A stretch of DNA of 64,000 nucleotides from Aulostomus chinensis (GCA_037954235.1 JBBMOA010000013.1:19528501-19592500); one strand, 5' to 3'. Shown: positions 1-14,623, counted from the first letter of the stretch. Program-made: numbers and translations. The notes: generated by a model from the sequence alone, not told the origin.

Positions 1-2950
1 TCACTATTTCTAAAACTTCTGTAAACCATCAATTACACCCACCCCCAAATGTTTGCAGGTGAGAGACAATATACCAAATATCCACTCTTAGCCTGGACTC
101 TTTTTCCAATGGGAACTTTCAAGTATGACAAAAAAAACTTTGTTTCTCATGAGCAGTTAAACAAAACATCCCACAAATCCATGTTCTAAGCAAACCTACA
201 GTGTTGTTTTTCTGTGTGTGTTCTGTGTTTAAAGGCTGAGGGTGTTTCAAGGGCAAAGGAAGCTGGGTCCTTTCATAGTACTTCTGTTAGCCTTAAAATC
301 CACTCAAACACAGAGTGCAATGACATTCAACCTCCTGGATTTGAAAGAAGTGAGCTGTATGCCTTTTGAATGTGTGAACGTCCCTCATTCACCCGTATCT
401 GGAGCAATAACAAAAGGATAATGTGCCAGATTATGGCTCCAAGGGGCAAAGATGGGCTTTAGATGCGGAAATATGCAACAGAGTCTTTCCCGGCTGCATG
501 AATTAGTCCACTGTTCTACCACAAATATAGTGTGTAATGTGCTTGCAGTGGAAGATTAGTGTGGAAATGGAACTTGAGATGTCTGGCATTTCAGGGATCT
601 ACATTGAAAACAGTCAATGAGCTGTCGAGCTCAGGCAGGCAGTTCTCCATTGTTGAAGCCTGAAAGCTAGAAACCTTTCTTTTTTTTCTTCTTCTATTTC
701 AGTCCTGGTTGTTCTTTTGAAATTTCTGTCAATTTGGCAGAGCTGAGGGTTGTTAATTAAGAAAGGCTACAGAGAGATGCTGCCTTGCTTCTTCTGGCAT
801 TATGAATTCTGCTCTTGAGGAAAGGTGCCTTCCATTCAGATATATCGATCTTGGCTTGTACAGAGGCTCGAGTGTTTTAAATGATGTGCGCGGGTTTTTG
901 AGTCCCAGTTCACACCTTCATCTGATGTCCTTTTATACATAGCATTAGAATATTTCTCCACACTAATGCAGAAATATCGTGCAAATTATTTCCATTCGAA
1001 AAATAAAACTGTTGTTTTTAACCAGCACAGAGTAAGAGAGCGAGACGGTCTGCTGTTTGAACTTGAGGTTGACTTTTAACAACAGTGCCTGAACAGGAGG
1101 ATGGAGCACGTTTCCTTACGATCGAAAATTTTAAAGAGGGAGAAGTCAAACGATGTGCAAACCAAATTGCACAAATGTTGACAAACTTGAAATAAACTTT
1201 ATCACTATGCGCTTTTTGACGTTTCCAGCCTGTCATGTTGTGTTTCACTGTGTCCTGCAATGTAGCCCAGGTTAAATTCCTGTTCCAAACTGTTTAAAGA
1301 ATGTGGCTAAGGCCACCTCTGGAAGCCGTCTGACCAATTTGTCTTCAGTGCATGCACTTGGGGGCTGTCTACTTGTGACATCTTAATATCAAGTCCAAAC
1401 AGCACCAGAGTTTTTTCAAGTCTCTATCAGTCTATAATCTCAGGGTCACAGCTGCACCTTGTTCACATAACCGCCAGCAAAACCAACCGAGCAAAAAATA
1501 AATACTGGCTGCTGAAAATAACAAAATGCCTACCATCATCATACCACCGGTAAGCTGCTCAAACTCTGTCTTCAGTATACTTGCTGTGTTTCCCACCTCT
1601 GTATTTGTCTGGGTGACTTATCTTAAGCTGTGTCATCACCCAAGCCCTCGTAAACCTCAGAGGGGTCATTCTGCTGGGAACTTTAAAAATGGTGCCAGTG
1701 TCCCTGAAGAGGGAATCTGGAATGTCATGACCCCGTGTGAGTGATGTCAATCAGCCTTCTGACAGAAAATGCCCAGTGGCAAGTTTTACTCCTTCCTAAA
1801 AAGGGTGGTCCGTTTAGGTTTTAAAACTATCAAAGGAATCATAGATCATAACATAAATCTTGAAAAGAGAAAGGTGTCCTGTTAATGGGTACAATTTTAA
1901 ATCATGAAGATCAGTTTTTTTGACGAATACGCGACTTGTGAAAACAGTTGTATAATATCCTCTGTGGCTCTCAGGGGAGCTTTAAAAAAAAAAAACCCAG
2001 ATGGTGTCTGAAGAATTACAGTTTGAGTTGCATTCATGGAAATACTGTAAATACTAGACAACTCCTTTTCTTAGCAATCCCACTACCATTTCTGCATTTG
2101 TTTTCTGAGATTAATGAAGGTTATGTTCCTTAATTTGTTCATTCAAACTATAAATACATTTTTCAATGAGTAACACCTACATAATCCCATGTTACTCCAT
2201 CTCAGCATTTACTCAGATTTCACTGGTGTAAAGAACTGATTGTAGTGTGAACTATCACCCACGATAAATATCCCGTTACAAGAAAAGGTACGCTTTGGCG
2301 ATCCAAAAGGGGGTCTTTCAGTTTGTGATTGGCTGAAAGGTTAAAGAGACTCTAGAGTTGGACCTAACCATTTGGAAAATAGGGGCTTAAGGGGATCAGG
2401 TCACACTTACTATGAGATGAATGAGAACATCTGGGATCACTCTCAAACACACAGCCATCCACATGTTGACATACACCTAAGACATTCACACACATGACAG
2501 ATCTTTGACAGACACAGTGCTTCGAGGTTCATCTCTAATCTCGGACCAAACACTGTGGCGTCATGCACCTCAACAAGGTCTGGTGCTGGCTGGTGTTTAT
2601 AATCTGTAGGGAGAGTGACAGAGACATAAGACACGAGGGTTTAGGTTTTCAGGCTTCAACTTAGGACATGCGTTTCTGTAGTGGTGCTGTGGTTCCACCA
2701 CACTTGATGAACTACAATGCTGGGTGGGCTTAAAGTGGCCCACACACAACCTCAAGCATACTTATCTATACATGTCACTTGTTTCCTCATCAATTACATC
2801 TCTGATCTCTCTTTTGATCTTGCTGGACTATGCGTTAGACACAAATAAACTTTGTCCATGATCAAAATGTGATACTCTGGCTGACAGGAGGCTGTGAAAT
2901 GACATTTAGGAGGCTTTAAGATTTTCTTTGTATGTCTTTGCATCTTCCAG
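1..2950 (+). other. apln: Probable intron 1 of apln, no coding exon seen
   Basis: This stretch precedes the apelin prohormone exon. I looked for the short exon encoding the apelin signal peptide and did not find one, so that exon is probably left of the window. Short open frames here have no recognisable protein features. The DNA is AT-rich, with short homopolymer runs. Confidence 0.5.
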
Positions 2951-3117
2951 GTCCCATGGCCTCCACGGAGCATGGCAGGGAGCTGGAAGGGGTGGCTACA
3001 GTGAGAAAGCTGCTCCAGCAAAACCCTGCAAGGGGCGGGCAGACCCACAGACCATCCGGCTGGAAGAGGAGACGCCCACGGCCCCGTCTCTCCCACAAGG
3101 GGCCCATGCCGTTCTAG
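2951..3117 (+). CDS. apln: Apelin prohormone, exon 2 (partial gene)
   Basis: Apelin is a secreted peptide ligand of the APJ receptor (aplnr), acting in cardiovascular development, vessel growth and fluid balance. This exon encodes 55 residues and ends RRRPRPRLSHKGPMPF-stop. The last 12 residues, RPRLSHKGPMPF, are the invariant receptor-binding end of apelin. Basic residues just before it (WKRRRPRPR) are the expected prohormone-convertase sites. The exon opens after a good acceptor (pyrimidine-rich tract then CAG at 2948-2950). It needs one base from the previous exon, so the join reads Gly-Pro-Met-Ala, which fits the residues after a cleaved signal peptide. The signal-peptide exon is not in the window. 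Residue -13 is Pro, whereas mammals have Gln. The identity is near certain from the C-terminus. Confidence 0.95.
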
Positions 3118-3127
3118 AGCAAGGTGG
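3118..3127 (+). other. apln: apln 3'UTR stub and splice donor after the stop codon
   Basis: Six bases after the apln stop codon there is a donor-like AAG|GTGGGT (boundary 3123/3124). Splicing within the 3'UTR is known for mammalian APLN (from memory), so this probably joins to a separate 3'UTR exon downstream. Confidence 0.5.
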
Positions 3128-6100
3128 GTGTCAAACAGCCTGTAAGCCTGCAATTTAATCTGTAATAAAACGGCCAGTATTACTCATTAACAGGCTCTCT
3201 AACAATCTTGAAACTTTTAAATATGATTTAAGACAGGACCACTCTTGCCCCACAGCGAACGCCAGAAACAAAGATAATCATGTGCGCCTACATTCATACT
3301 CAGTGCTTCATAACACTTGATAGGCAGTGATTAGCTGGTGCTGGTCTGAAATAACATTTACACTGGATATGCATATATTCGTTGTGTTTGACAGATTTCA
3401 AGAGAGAAATGAGGGAAAGCATTTTCACACAATATAATGTGCTGCTGACTAATGAGGAAATGTACTTTCTTAGGAGTCCAAAAAAATTGCAAAATCACTT
3501 GGATGTTGTCAGTGACAAAAGGGATGGTCAAGCTCTCATAGGAACACTGGAGATTCTGTGAAGGACCATTGCTGCTAGACTACAACTCACAACAAGGATG
3601 GAATTGTTGACTTAAAGCAAAAGAGCATGTCTTAACAGATTAATGGACTTTAGCCTACTAGCTTGCAAGCCTTCATTGTACAACAAAAGTAGTTTCAACA
3701 GCTACATCATTTATTTCCTAATATGGGAGACAGTTATTCTTAGAGAAGTAACCTTTGAGTCCATTCAGCTGGAATAAATATTTTCTCTCTGTCTGACTAA
3801 GTCAATCTTTTGCTAAAGATAACACTTTGTAGAATTGGGTTTCTCTTCAATAAAAACAGAAACTAAAACATACTATGACCAATTCCACAACATGATCACA
3901 TTTACAGAGATTAAACCTGTATGTGCTCACGAACCTTTGCACATCTCTGTGAATGGAAAGATGCAGCCCTACCATTAAATCTGTCCATGAAGTCATAGAG
4001 GATTCACTCACACGTCTTTCCCAGACACTGTGAGAGACGGGGAAACTCAACAAGACATAATATCCCAGCAGGAGGTGCCGGGGAGACAACACTGACCTGC
4101 AAAGGACCACTATAAATTAAAGATATAGTGAAACAAGGCTGCAGCCAGAGTAAGTCAAGGCATGATAAATCATTTTAAGGAAAAAGGGATCAAAGCCACA
4201 AAGCTTTGGATTCTCTTGTCCCTAAAACAACTAAAGACGGTTTTATAATCTATAGCAAATTACGGATCATTATTGTTTTGTGTGTTTTTGGACTGGGTTT
4301 GACTTCTTTTGAGCTTATTCCTGCTTCCCATGCAGGAGTTTAAAGGCAGCAGCACAAAGATAAAACAGAGAGGAAGGCAGGGCAGGGTAGCGAGCACTTG
4401 AAGGACAACATGAGTCCTTTAATTTTCCTTAGTCTCCCAATAAATGTGAGAATTCTCTGGCCCATGCTTCTGTTCAGTGCTGGCAGACTACAAGGGGAGC
4501 TTCAGGATGTTGTGAAGCACTGTAAAAGTGAACGGCTCAGTGAGTCACAATGCTGTCTGTGCAAACAGCACTGAAACCACAACACATGGAAGATTTCCTT
4601 TTCTATTCACCTCCTTCTCCAGCTCAAAGTTCATTGCGGTCAAGGATTTCATTTCATGCAAGTTTTTCCCCCGAATTTGAATAGACCAATACATTTCCAG
4701 TATTTAGGTAAAAATCCTATCAAGCACCACAATAAATGAAACAAATATTATAGTTCATTCCTAGTTTCTTCTTTTTACCTGTGCAGAATGCAGTCTGCCT
4801 GAGGCAAATCACTCTGACAGTGCATGAGCTAGAAAAAAAGGTTGTGCTCTTCTTCAGCTTTCTTTTTCAGCTTGAGTTGATGATGAGAAAAAATACCACT
4901 GGAAGCAACCAGATGCAATTTGTTCCACAAAAACACAAAGACTTATGTCCAATGGAGACACCCAGCTGAGTGTGAGACTTGTAGGCGGATGGATCGAGTG
5001 TGGATATATCACTATTGGCCTTTACTACGCTGCGACAGTGTCCATCCACCAGCTCCTCCTATCTACCTAAATCTTTGCATTTTAATGTCAAAAGCAGCTC
5101 ATCTTTTATTCTCTAAGACACCTAAGGCAAAGTGTGTCTTTTCATCATGACACACTCCAGATGTGAAGGACTCTGAGAAGATAGATCGTGACCCGGGTCA
5201 TCCCCTTGAGTATCTGAATAGACTCAGATTCAAAGTTCTACTGCGATGTTTGGATCTAAGCCATTGCCAGTCTAAAAGATGACAGGATATTACAAATCTA
5301 AGGCCACAGGCAATTTATGGAACCCCCCTTGAGACACTCAGTGTGAGAATGCTTGGTGAATGAGTCTACCAAAGCATCAAAAAAAAAAAAAAGTAGAGCA
5401 GGCCCGCCATTCCTTCAGTATACTCACTCTGGGATAACCACAAGGAGCTGTGACACTGAGATCATCCTGTGACCCAACAAACGAAGAACAAAACAGCAGT
5501 ACAACTAAACAAAGATTAGATATATTTACATCAATTCTCTGGGCATTACACAACCAAAAAAAAATGTAATCCTGAAACAAGAGCAGGTCCTTATCAATGA
5601 GTGAACCTTGTTATCATGCAACAAAGCTTCCTGCAGCACTCGTGAAATCTCAGGAAATTATCACAGGACAGGAGAAGATAAAAGGAGAAGGAAGATAAAA
5701 AAGATTTCCTCACGAACTGATCCAGTGCCCCAAGCGTAGAATAATGTTGAGCTTGTGCTCCACAGAGAACTGTTGTCTTTCTCCCTGATGCATTTTCAAT
5801 CAAAGACTGTGAAATCAGGTTGTAACATGTCCACAATAACCTTTTCTTCACTGTTTCTAGTTGCTCAAGTATAAGACTGTAAGAGCTCTAGTTGAGGTGC
5901 CCTGAGGTGCACCCTTATTGGAGAGGAAATTGAAATGTTTGAAATGTTTTTGAAGAATAGAAAACATGCACTGACGACACTTTTCTGTATTGTTTTCCTG
6001 TTTTGCAGGCACTGCTTTGAGCGCCCTCCCCCAGGTTCTGATTTCTCTGCTCTTCCTTTGCCTTGGGGGGCCTTGCAACGAAGGGCCTACGCTTGCCCAG

Positions 6101-8297
6101 CCTGAAGAGTGATGTCCATAGCACCTGCTGGTTCTTCAAGCAACTCTGTCCACAAAATATCAGGACAAGCCGCTCACCCTCAGCTCTTGGAGGAATTGGG
6201 GGCATGGAAGGGGGGTGGGAGGTATTGAGCCCGAGCTATCCGATTCTATTTCTCTGTCTCTCTCTTTCTCCCACTCCCTAACGACTTATCTATCTCTGTC
6301 TTCTCCCAAGTGTTTTTTTCTTCTTTTCCTAGCATTTGCTTAATAGATCCCAATCATAGCAGTCTCCCTGAGTGTCTCACACACTTTGCATGACATGTGG
6401 TGGAGAGGGAGCCCGGTCAAAACAACTACAACATCTCTTACAGAGTCTTAAAGCATCTGTCGCTTCCCCACAGTGTGGTTTTCCCATCTCTCAGATTCAA
6501 GGTTACAGCTCCGTCAATTTCATTGCTGTGTAGCTACTTAATGGCTTACTAATGGGAGAGGGCGCTTATCATGCAGAGGGGCAGTGTCACTTTTAATAGT
6601 TGACAACTTCAAAGTTCACTCTGGATGTCTACAGCAAAAAGGGGTCAGATATTTCATGTTCAACATGGAATAGCTAGAGTAGTCCATCTGAATGATATTA
6701 TAGCATTGTTTAATTAGCTTTATTAACAGCGCTTTGAATCTTCTAACAAGTGCATCCAAATGCAATGTTAATTTGGACTGAAAAAAAAGCACATATTTTC
6801 AAAACAATCTATTTACTTGACAGAATAATTCCTGCATTTAGGTGACTCTTTAATCCAGAGCTATTTTGGTGTTTCTGAACTCATTAACACCTTTGGGGGT
6901 GGGGGTGGGGGGGTGGGTTTACTGATGCGCTCAAGGTTACTGTAACATGTCCACCTTGGATGAGTCCTTTGACCCCAAAACCCAATCCCAATCCTGTCCC
7001 CAATCCCCAGCCTTCTCACCACTCTGCTGCCCTGTGCAGCTGCTCTACACGACTGTTAACTGGCAGCGGCGGCCTGCTCCACCGACAGCCCGCCTTGCCT
7101 TTTAATGAAGTGCCAAATAATAACCTCCTCCACAATGCTGCCAGGAACGAAACAATGAAAAGTTAGGGCGAAACACATTACCTCTTGTTTGAAGTCTTGA
7201 TACACTGACACATTATGCATTTAAAATGGTTTCAAACTGAAATCCCTGGTGAGACAAAGTTAGCACGGAGGAGTTAAATTAGACCAAAAAGAAATCTGTT
7301 CATATAGCATCATGATCAGCCTACCACTAGTGCTCTGGCTGTATTAATATTCAGCATAAGGCTGGTTTGACCCTTTGACCGTTATCTTTCACTGACGAAA
7401 CACTATGCCTTTCCATCATACTGGAATATATTACTGTTTCTGTTTATTTCTGTGTATAAGTAGTTTTAATTCTTTTTTTCTCAGGGTTGTGTAATAGAGG
7501 CTTATACTAGAGCAGTCTATTTTGCGCATTTATTTAACAAAACACAAACATACAATATGTTTAATGCTTACATGAACATATTTTCGTAAACTGTAACTTT
7601 ACTCTCCCTCTATGTATACACCAATAAAGCCATGTATCCAGATTCAGTCATGATCCTTTCCCTACATTATTCTGGGTACAGTTGCCTTTCTAGTGTGCCC
7701 TTCCACAGCACAGGTGGTCGTGGCTTTGATCATTACGCTCATTAAATCCTGGAGTTAATCTTTCTCAGATGGATCTCCCCAAGGCTGGCCGGGGCCACTT
7801 AGTCTGAGCTCATTGTTAAATTGGCTTAGACTGAAACCACACCCTTCCCCCTTTCCAATCTCCAAACCCCTGCTGATTCAGTGTGTAACCATGTAAAATA
7901 GTAGGACTGTATCCTGTTGAGCAGCCTCCTTCCAGTCATTTGTCAAGTGTGCGGAGAAACTTAAAAAAAAAAAATCATTCTGATTTAAGGTGAGAATCTT
8001 ATTTCAAGTCACACATTACAATCAGCAAACACCCTTGATCAAGACGACTAATGAGCGACTGGCAGGTGAAACTAGATTTCCAACACTTTTCCCTCTCGCC
8101 ATGTCTCATGCAAATATTTTAATAAAATGCAGAGTCTTCTCAGTCTGAGTATTGGGGAGCTTTTATTAAGACAGCATCTAAAATCACAGTGGTGATCCAC
8201 ACAGTCAAGCTCACCTTGATTAAAAATGTATTAAATCCTAGGGCACTGTGAAGAGTAATAATTTCAGTTCCACCATTATTTTTTCATATCCTCTCAG
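3124..8297 (+). other. Gene-free stretch, probable apln intron 2
   Basis: No exon with recognisable protein features was found on either strand. The open frames present are short and unlike known families. Visible contents are A-runs, a G-rich run at 6896-6918 and AT-rich DNA. Confidence 0.4.
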
Positions 8298-10370
8298 ACA
8301 GAGATGTAGATTTCATTAATGCTCCTCGGGTATGAGACAGCTTTGCTCAAGATGTCTCATGTATTATTGGGGAAGATAGTAGGAAGATATGAGCTGGGGA
8401 TGGAAGTTCTAAGCCGCAGGATTCGGGATGCTGGAAGTAGACTGGGTCATGACAAGGGGTTCAAATCAATATTTCCCCATCTCAGAAGTAATTGTTACAG
8501 AGCCGAACGTCTGTATCCGCGCTGTTCTTCATGAATGTATCCTCACCATCTGCACCAGCCATGCTGCCCTTTCAGAGACCAGAGCAAACCAATGTTTAAA
8601 CCATTTGAATCTTGGTCTGGTTGAATCAGTTGAATCCAAAAATCAAAGCCAAATATCCCACTGATCCAAAGCCTCTGTTGTTAAGAAGTCCCAACAAATA
8701 GACGTGGCTTTGCTCCAAGACTTCTCTGTATGGGTTTGCAAGGCTGCACTTTTGCAATTCCATTATGCTGCTGGAAAAATACACCCTGAAAACAAGAGTC
8801 TCTTGGTATGGAATGGTTTTCCAGTGTATTGTGACAATATTTTTTGTCTGATTCTTGTCTAGCTGGTTGTCCAAAGCTTACTTTTTGAATACAGTTTGAA
8901 AAGCTGTATCTTTTGTGGATGTAACAAAATAGAAAAGTAGTCTGCAGCACAATATGTCGTGGACACGTGAAAGCTTTCAGGCATTCTTTTCTTGTAGATC
9001 ATAGCCCACAGCCCTCCCCTGCACATCAGGTTAATGGGCCTTGTGGTGTGGAAGGACAAGCACGTCCAGGCTCAAACTGAGATGGTAAACCAATACATTA
9101 TGCTTGGGGAGCAAAACCATTTTCCTTAATGGTCTTTTCCAGCAAGGCTTACACAAGAGAAACGATTACTATCCTCTCAATGTTTCCTCTCCAGTTCTTC
9201 TTCTCTGTGACCATCACAAGGCCTGAGTAATGTTCCTATGCACTTGTTAGCATGTTTTCCTGGTAGAAAAAAAAAAGTTTGTTCTGAGAACTTTGAACCC
9301 CTTTGTGTTTAGTTCTTTTTTTGTCCAAATGTACTTGACTGGGAGTGTGTAAGGAGTGGGGATGAGCAGAGAGATAGGTGTGTGTTACTGGTGGAGACGA
9401 GAATAAGCTAGAAGCAGGTTATGACATATTAGGGTAGCCATTGGTTTCTGTTTCCCAATAGCTATAGAAACATCCCCACACAAAAAGATCCCAGTTTGTT
9501 TGGTTTTTGGGTTTTGTTTTTTTTTAACCATCGCATCTGTACTCTCAGTTCTCTACCAGATAATATAAAATTACATTGAACCAAACATTTCACTTAGTGT
9601 GGGAATGGAAACAGATTTGGCACAAAACACATTCCATGATTTTACATAGTGAATCTCTAAGCCCATCAAACTGTATCATGTTGGCCTTCAGTGTGGGTGT
9701 CTGCAGGATCAAGTGGCTGATATTCAATCCAATGTATTCACACATTTCCACCGGCTGGGCAATCCAAAGGATAACTAGATTTTATCTCTCATGGGAAATG
9801 ACTATGATCTGTCATTATCTAGGAGCCTCAAAATGAGACTCTACACCTAGAATAGCACACGCCCCTCCTGCCTTGATTTTGACACGTTCTCCATCTACAT
9901 AACCACTGTGTCCGAAATCAGCTACATTCAAAACAATCTGAGGAGAGATGCAGTCTGCTGGCTCACACGCCATCGCAACAGTGTTACTAGGTCTCAAGCA
10001 GATACTATTTGAAAGACAATGTATTACTCCTGAAACTTATATTCTGTTTATGGTGTGTGCTCATATTACTCACCAGGCCAAATGTACAGTCCCTGTCTCT
10101 GTTTTGATGTTGAACTGGGCAAAAATAAATGACATAAATAAATAAATGAATAAATAAATAAAACAAGTGTATCAGAAATGGTTGAAATACTGTGTACATA
10201 TTTGAACTTTTGGTTTCTAATTTATAAAAGATAAGCTTTAGCTCTTGGAGTACTTATTTTATTTTTTCCTTTCATGCGTAGCTTTGTGTTTTTATTTTCT
10301 ATTTCTGTAAAGTGTGTAAATATATCTTTATGATAATAAGTAATATTAAAAATCTTATTTTAAGAAAACA
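8298..10370 (+). other. apln: Candidate apln 3'UTR exon
   Basis: A strong acceptor (T-rich tract then CTCTCAG ending at 8297) is followed by about 2 kb without a recognisable exon. The far end looks like a 3'UTR terminus: A+T-rich (AAAT)n DNA at 10126-10161, Pumilio-type motifs TGTACATA (10193-10200) and TGTAAATA (10315-10322), and a variant poly(A) signal ATTAAA (10345-10350). It is assigned to apln only because apln is the sole upstream + strand gene and has a donor after its stop. This is inference. Confidence 0.3.
10126..10161. repeat. (AAAT)n low-complexity repeat
   Basis: A run of AAATA/AAATG units on the + strand. It contains several AATAAA hexamers and could act as a poly(A) signal cluster. 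Confidence 0.8.
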
Positions 10371-13300
10371 CTGTGTCAAGTCTTCTTTGGTAAATACACT
10401 GCTGGAACCTCTGATACCCAGACTGTATTCATGATTGCCCACCAATATGCTAATGATGCAGAGTACAACATTACACTGAACACAATTGTGTTGCTGCTGC
10501 ATAGTATGGGAATTCTGTTTACTTTAGAAAAGTATATAAATATCCACATTAAAAAACAAACACACCTCTGGTTGTTTCTGAGATAAAAACTAATCTTAAC
10601 AAATAATTTGACGAACAAGAGTGGAGCTGTTGTTCTGAAGACAGGATGTTCAATATTTCACCTCCAGCTGGTGCGAAATGCTCTCTGCAGTATAACGGCA
10701 CACTAATCATTCATCTAGTAGGCAGAAGTATTACATAATATTTGAGTGTGTAGTATGCAGAGTGTTCTGAAGACAAAGACACAACAAAGCTTGGAGCTAA
10801 ATGGGATTATCAGCTCCCTAACATCATAGTGACATTGATCACATCAGGCTGTAAGTATTTAGCAGATACAGCAGTCACCATTATCATCATCTCAGGTTTG
10901 CATGTTAGCGTAGTAATGAACAGTAGTAGTAAACAAAGTGCAGTGACCTGATGGTGCGCAAAAGGTATCACAATTTATCCTCAAGGACAAATGGATGTCA
11001 GAGGGATTTATTGCCAACCTATAACATAGTTTTCAAAGGCATTTGGGTCAAAAGCACAAATGTGATCTCCATGACAGCTCTGTACTCCCATCATCGACAA
11101 GCCATTTTATGATTCAAAAAAATTCAGAAAATTAGCCTTCTGATTGCACAACTGTGATGCTAGACTTCTCATGCTTGAGACACTTGCAAATAATTCACCT
11201 CACGGGTGTGTCTGCCTCTTCCTTGAATTGTCAACAGACAGAAACAGCTATTTTTACTGCCATGGCTACTGTCTACCATCAATCTAGCCTTGTACAAAAA
11301 TTCACTCCATACATTCTAAAATGTAAATACACTCCTCATCCATTAAGAAGCACAGCACCAGAGACAGGTAGTCTTTCCAGAGCTTATAGTGCATACTAAG
11401 CCTGCTGCATTTTAATGACCCACAGCTGCTGAGCTAGCATGGAGACCATGCATATGTCAAAATTTGGAGACACTGAGCCAATATACCTGTCCTATCTACA
11501 TACAACAGAACCTCCTTTAATACTTAAAGCAAAAAAAAAAAAACTCAGTAGAGGTGAACTCACTGTCCAAACGGCATGACTGATTTTTTTGGAACACAAA
11601 AGGGAGCCTGATGGCAATGTGTTGAAATGTACAGGTCCTTGCATGGGAGCCAGTCTTCCTCCAAAGCCCCCACTGGGACCACTCAGGGAAGTGTCTGGTT
11701 AACAGGCAGAGCTGACATGTCATGATAGACAAGAGGTGGACCCCTGAGCCCCTGCAGCCCCAAAAGACGCCCAAGGTTATATCATCAAGCCTGGGTCAGC
11801 TGTATAATTGAGCTTGGGGTCACTGGGAGGATATGGAGCGTGACAATGAGGCTATAGAGTTACAGTTTGTGGCCAGGCAGTGAGGGCTGCCAATGGGGCA
11901 TTACTGCAAGGCCAGACGTCCCTTTAAAGAGTTCAAGGTCCATCTGTGAGTGGGGCTCCAGCCCTGTTCACTGTCACTGCTGGAATGTATGTCACTGCCT
12001 GCCAGCCACCAGTTCACTGCTTAGAGGGGAGGGTAGGTGAAAGAGTGCTCTGGGTTTGTTGAAAGAAAAAATAAAAATCTCAGGAATAAGAGTGAGGTAC
12101 TGTAGATAATGAGTGTCAGACACAGTTGCTAACTCTCGTGAGGTTCTTTAATTATTGACAACATCCCCTCAGCTCTGGAAAGACAAAAAGCAGTGGGATT
12201 TACAGATCGGAAGTGGCAGTGTGTCCTCCTAAAGTATGTATGTAAACCACAGAAACAGGCTTTGGGAGTAACATCTGGGTAGTTCCTGGCACAGATTCAG
12301 AATCCACGTCTGCCACATCATAAAAACCTTTAGTGAAGTTGGCTCTCCCACAATACCACCAGCAAAGCCCACAGGATTGCTGACAGGCTCACAGTGATGG
12401 ATGTTACCCAGCTCACTGCTGTCAATCAACCACCTGGATTCACACTGTATGTGCAGTCTTGGACTGCGCCATGATAACGAAACAGGTCTGGCTTAAGTTT
12501 TATCAGATTTGACCAATGTAAATCAGTGTATAATCAGTTGTCAGATATCATCTAAAGGAATCACATTTATATTTCTCATTGAATTGGTCAATGGTTATAC
12601 ATGGATTCCTTAAGGATTTTATTTTTTATATTACTGCCAAATAACTTTTGGTTTCCATAATAATGCTTTTGATTGCAATAAAAAGACAAGACTAAAATGA
12701 AAGGATTCACATAAGAAAATACATTCTCAAACGTATCAAGCCAAGGGTGCACAACATTGACAGTCTGCCCACAAGGAGCTTTTCAAGAACAATAACGTTG
12801 GAGGCCAACCTTGCATAGGCTGTTGTAAGAGTAGGGTTCATGTCACAAACATGGCAAAATCCTATTCACGGATTTCTTTTGTTTGGGAATGATTGACGAA
12901 CAGACACAGACATGCAGGCAGACCCTGGGAGACCAACACGTTCATAGTGTTGCATTACAGTAGATTGTTTAGTGAAAAGCACACATTTCTTTGCCATTAA
13001 ACAATGACTCTCTAAACTAATGGGGAAACAACTACAAAGGCAAATTTCTCTCTTTCCTAAGAACATTAATGTCAAAGTTTTACAGAGACTAAAACAGATC
13101 TTGTGACAGTCTCTCTATTTATGCAGATACAACTCAGGCAACAGTTTGAATCCTCATCAAAAACATCTGCACAACAGAGTAACCACACTGTCAGCAATTC
13201 ATCATTTTTAAATTGAAGCGCTGTGGCTGCAGCCTTGCTGAGCATCCAACAGAACAACTGTACATTACAAAGCAACTATGCCATTAAATCGAGGCTTAAG

Positions 13301-14582
13301 GAGACTCACAAACAGTAATGCAATGGCACGATATGAGCACAAGTCATACAGCTAATCCTGCTAGCACGAATGCTAGAGTCAATAGGGTTAGAAGAAATAT
13401 CTGAAGAGTAAAATGACGTGAGTAACTGTAACTTTTTAAGCATCAAAAGTCCCATTCTCCGGACATTGGGGGTAGGGCAAAAGAGGAGGGGAGAAAGGTG
13501 CATGATGATACTTTCGCCATCTGCTTCTGAAATAAACGCAAAACTCTGGACATCAGACAGAGCCTGGAGCCAGGTAAGGGGCAGCAACAACAGTCTGTGT
13601 AATGCACCTCAGCTGTGTTAACACCAGCAGCGGGGCAGTGGCGACGGATCACTGGAGTGGTCATAAAAACAAAGTCAGAAAACACAGGATGGGAAGGGGG
13701 GGGGGGGGTTGCAGGAAAAAGCTGAAATTTTGATGGGGGGTGATGTGGCTGCGTGAGACGACCTGAATTTCTGCTCTGCTGATGGTATGTGTGGGTTTAA
13801 CAGTAGCTTTGAAACTACTTGCATCAGTGGGAGAATATGACAATGTTATTTGTGTCTTAACTTGTCAATGAGCCAAGACTTCCTTCAGGATTACTCTATA
13901 CTCTATGCAGCTTAGCCATATTAGCCTTAGCTCACAGGTCAGGAACAAAGTGAGTGCACCGGCCCGTAGGCTAATATAATCAGGGTCATAACTTTCCCAT
14001 CATTACAACGTTACACTTGATGACAGATGGCCTTGGGATATTAACTGGTACCTCCCTAGCCCCCCCTGAAGTGTCCTCTCGTGGGGAACTTCCCTTTCTT
14101 ATTATGGAGAAAAATATTGGCAACTACCTTTGGCTGTCAATGAAGAGGCATGGGAATGTGCAAAACTCTTTGTGGTGCAAATAAAATTCCCATGGGGAAA
14201 TATGTGGCATCGTAAAAGGTCTTGCGGTGTTCTGCAATTGTCACAAAGAGCCTGAAACTTTATTATGTAATTTCATTTACAGGTATCTTTTCTATTGTTT
14301 TGATGTTAATGATAGGAATTCACTCACATGCTTCTACGCATTATTTCAACACAGGACTAAAACAGCTTCCAGGTTTTCTTTGCTAGGCTTGACTTTCAGC
14401 AAACTGGAATGTTCAGGCATCACGTGTACAAAATACATTCGGAGCAAGCCAGTGAGTGACCAGATCAAAATGGTGTCGCCCAAAACATGCTCATCAGAGG
14501 TGTGCATTGCACAGATTATCCGATCACGCAACCTGAGTTTTCAAAAGTCGCCTCAGTGAGGGTCACACCGCGCGCACGCATG

Positions 14583-14586
<4 letters not shown>

Positions 14587-14620
<34 letters not shown>
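14587..14620. repeat. (CA)17 microsatellite
   Basis: Uninterrupted CA dinucleotide run. Confidence 0.95.

Positions 14621-14623
<3 letters not shown>

Noticed and set aside
2794..3153. 119-codon open frame antisense to the apelin exon
   Set aside because: It is a shadow of the conserved apln coding exon on the other strand; no family features.
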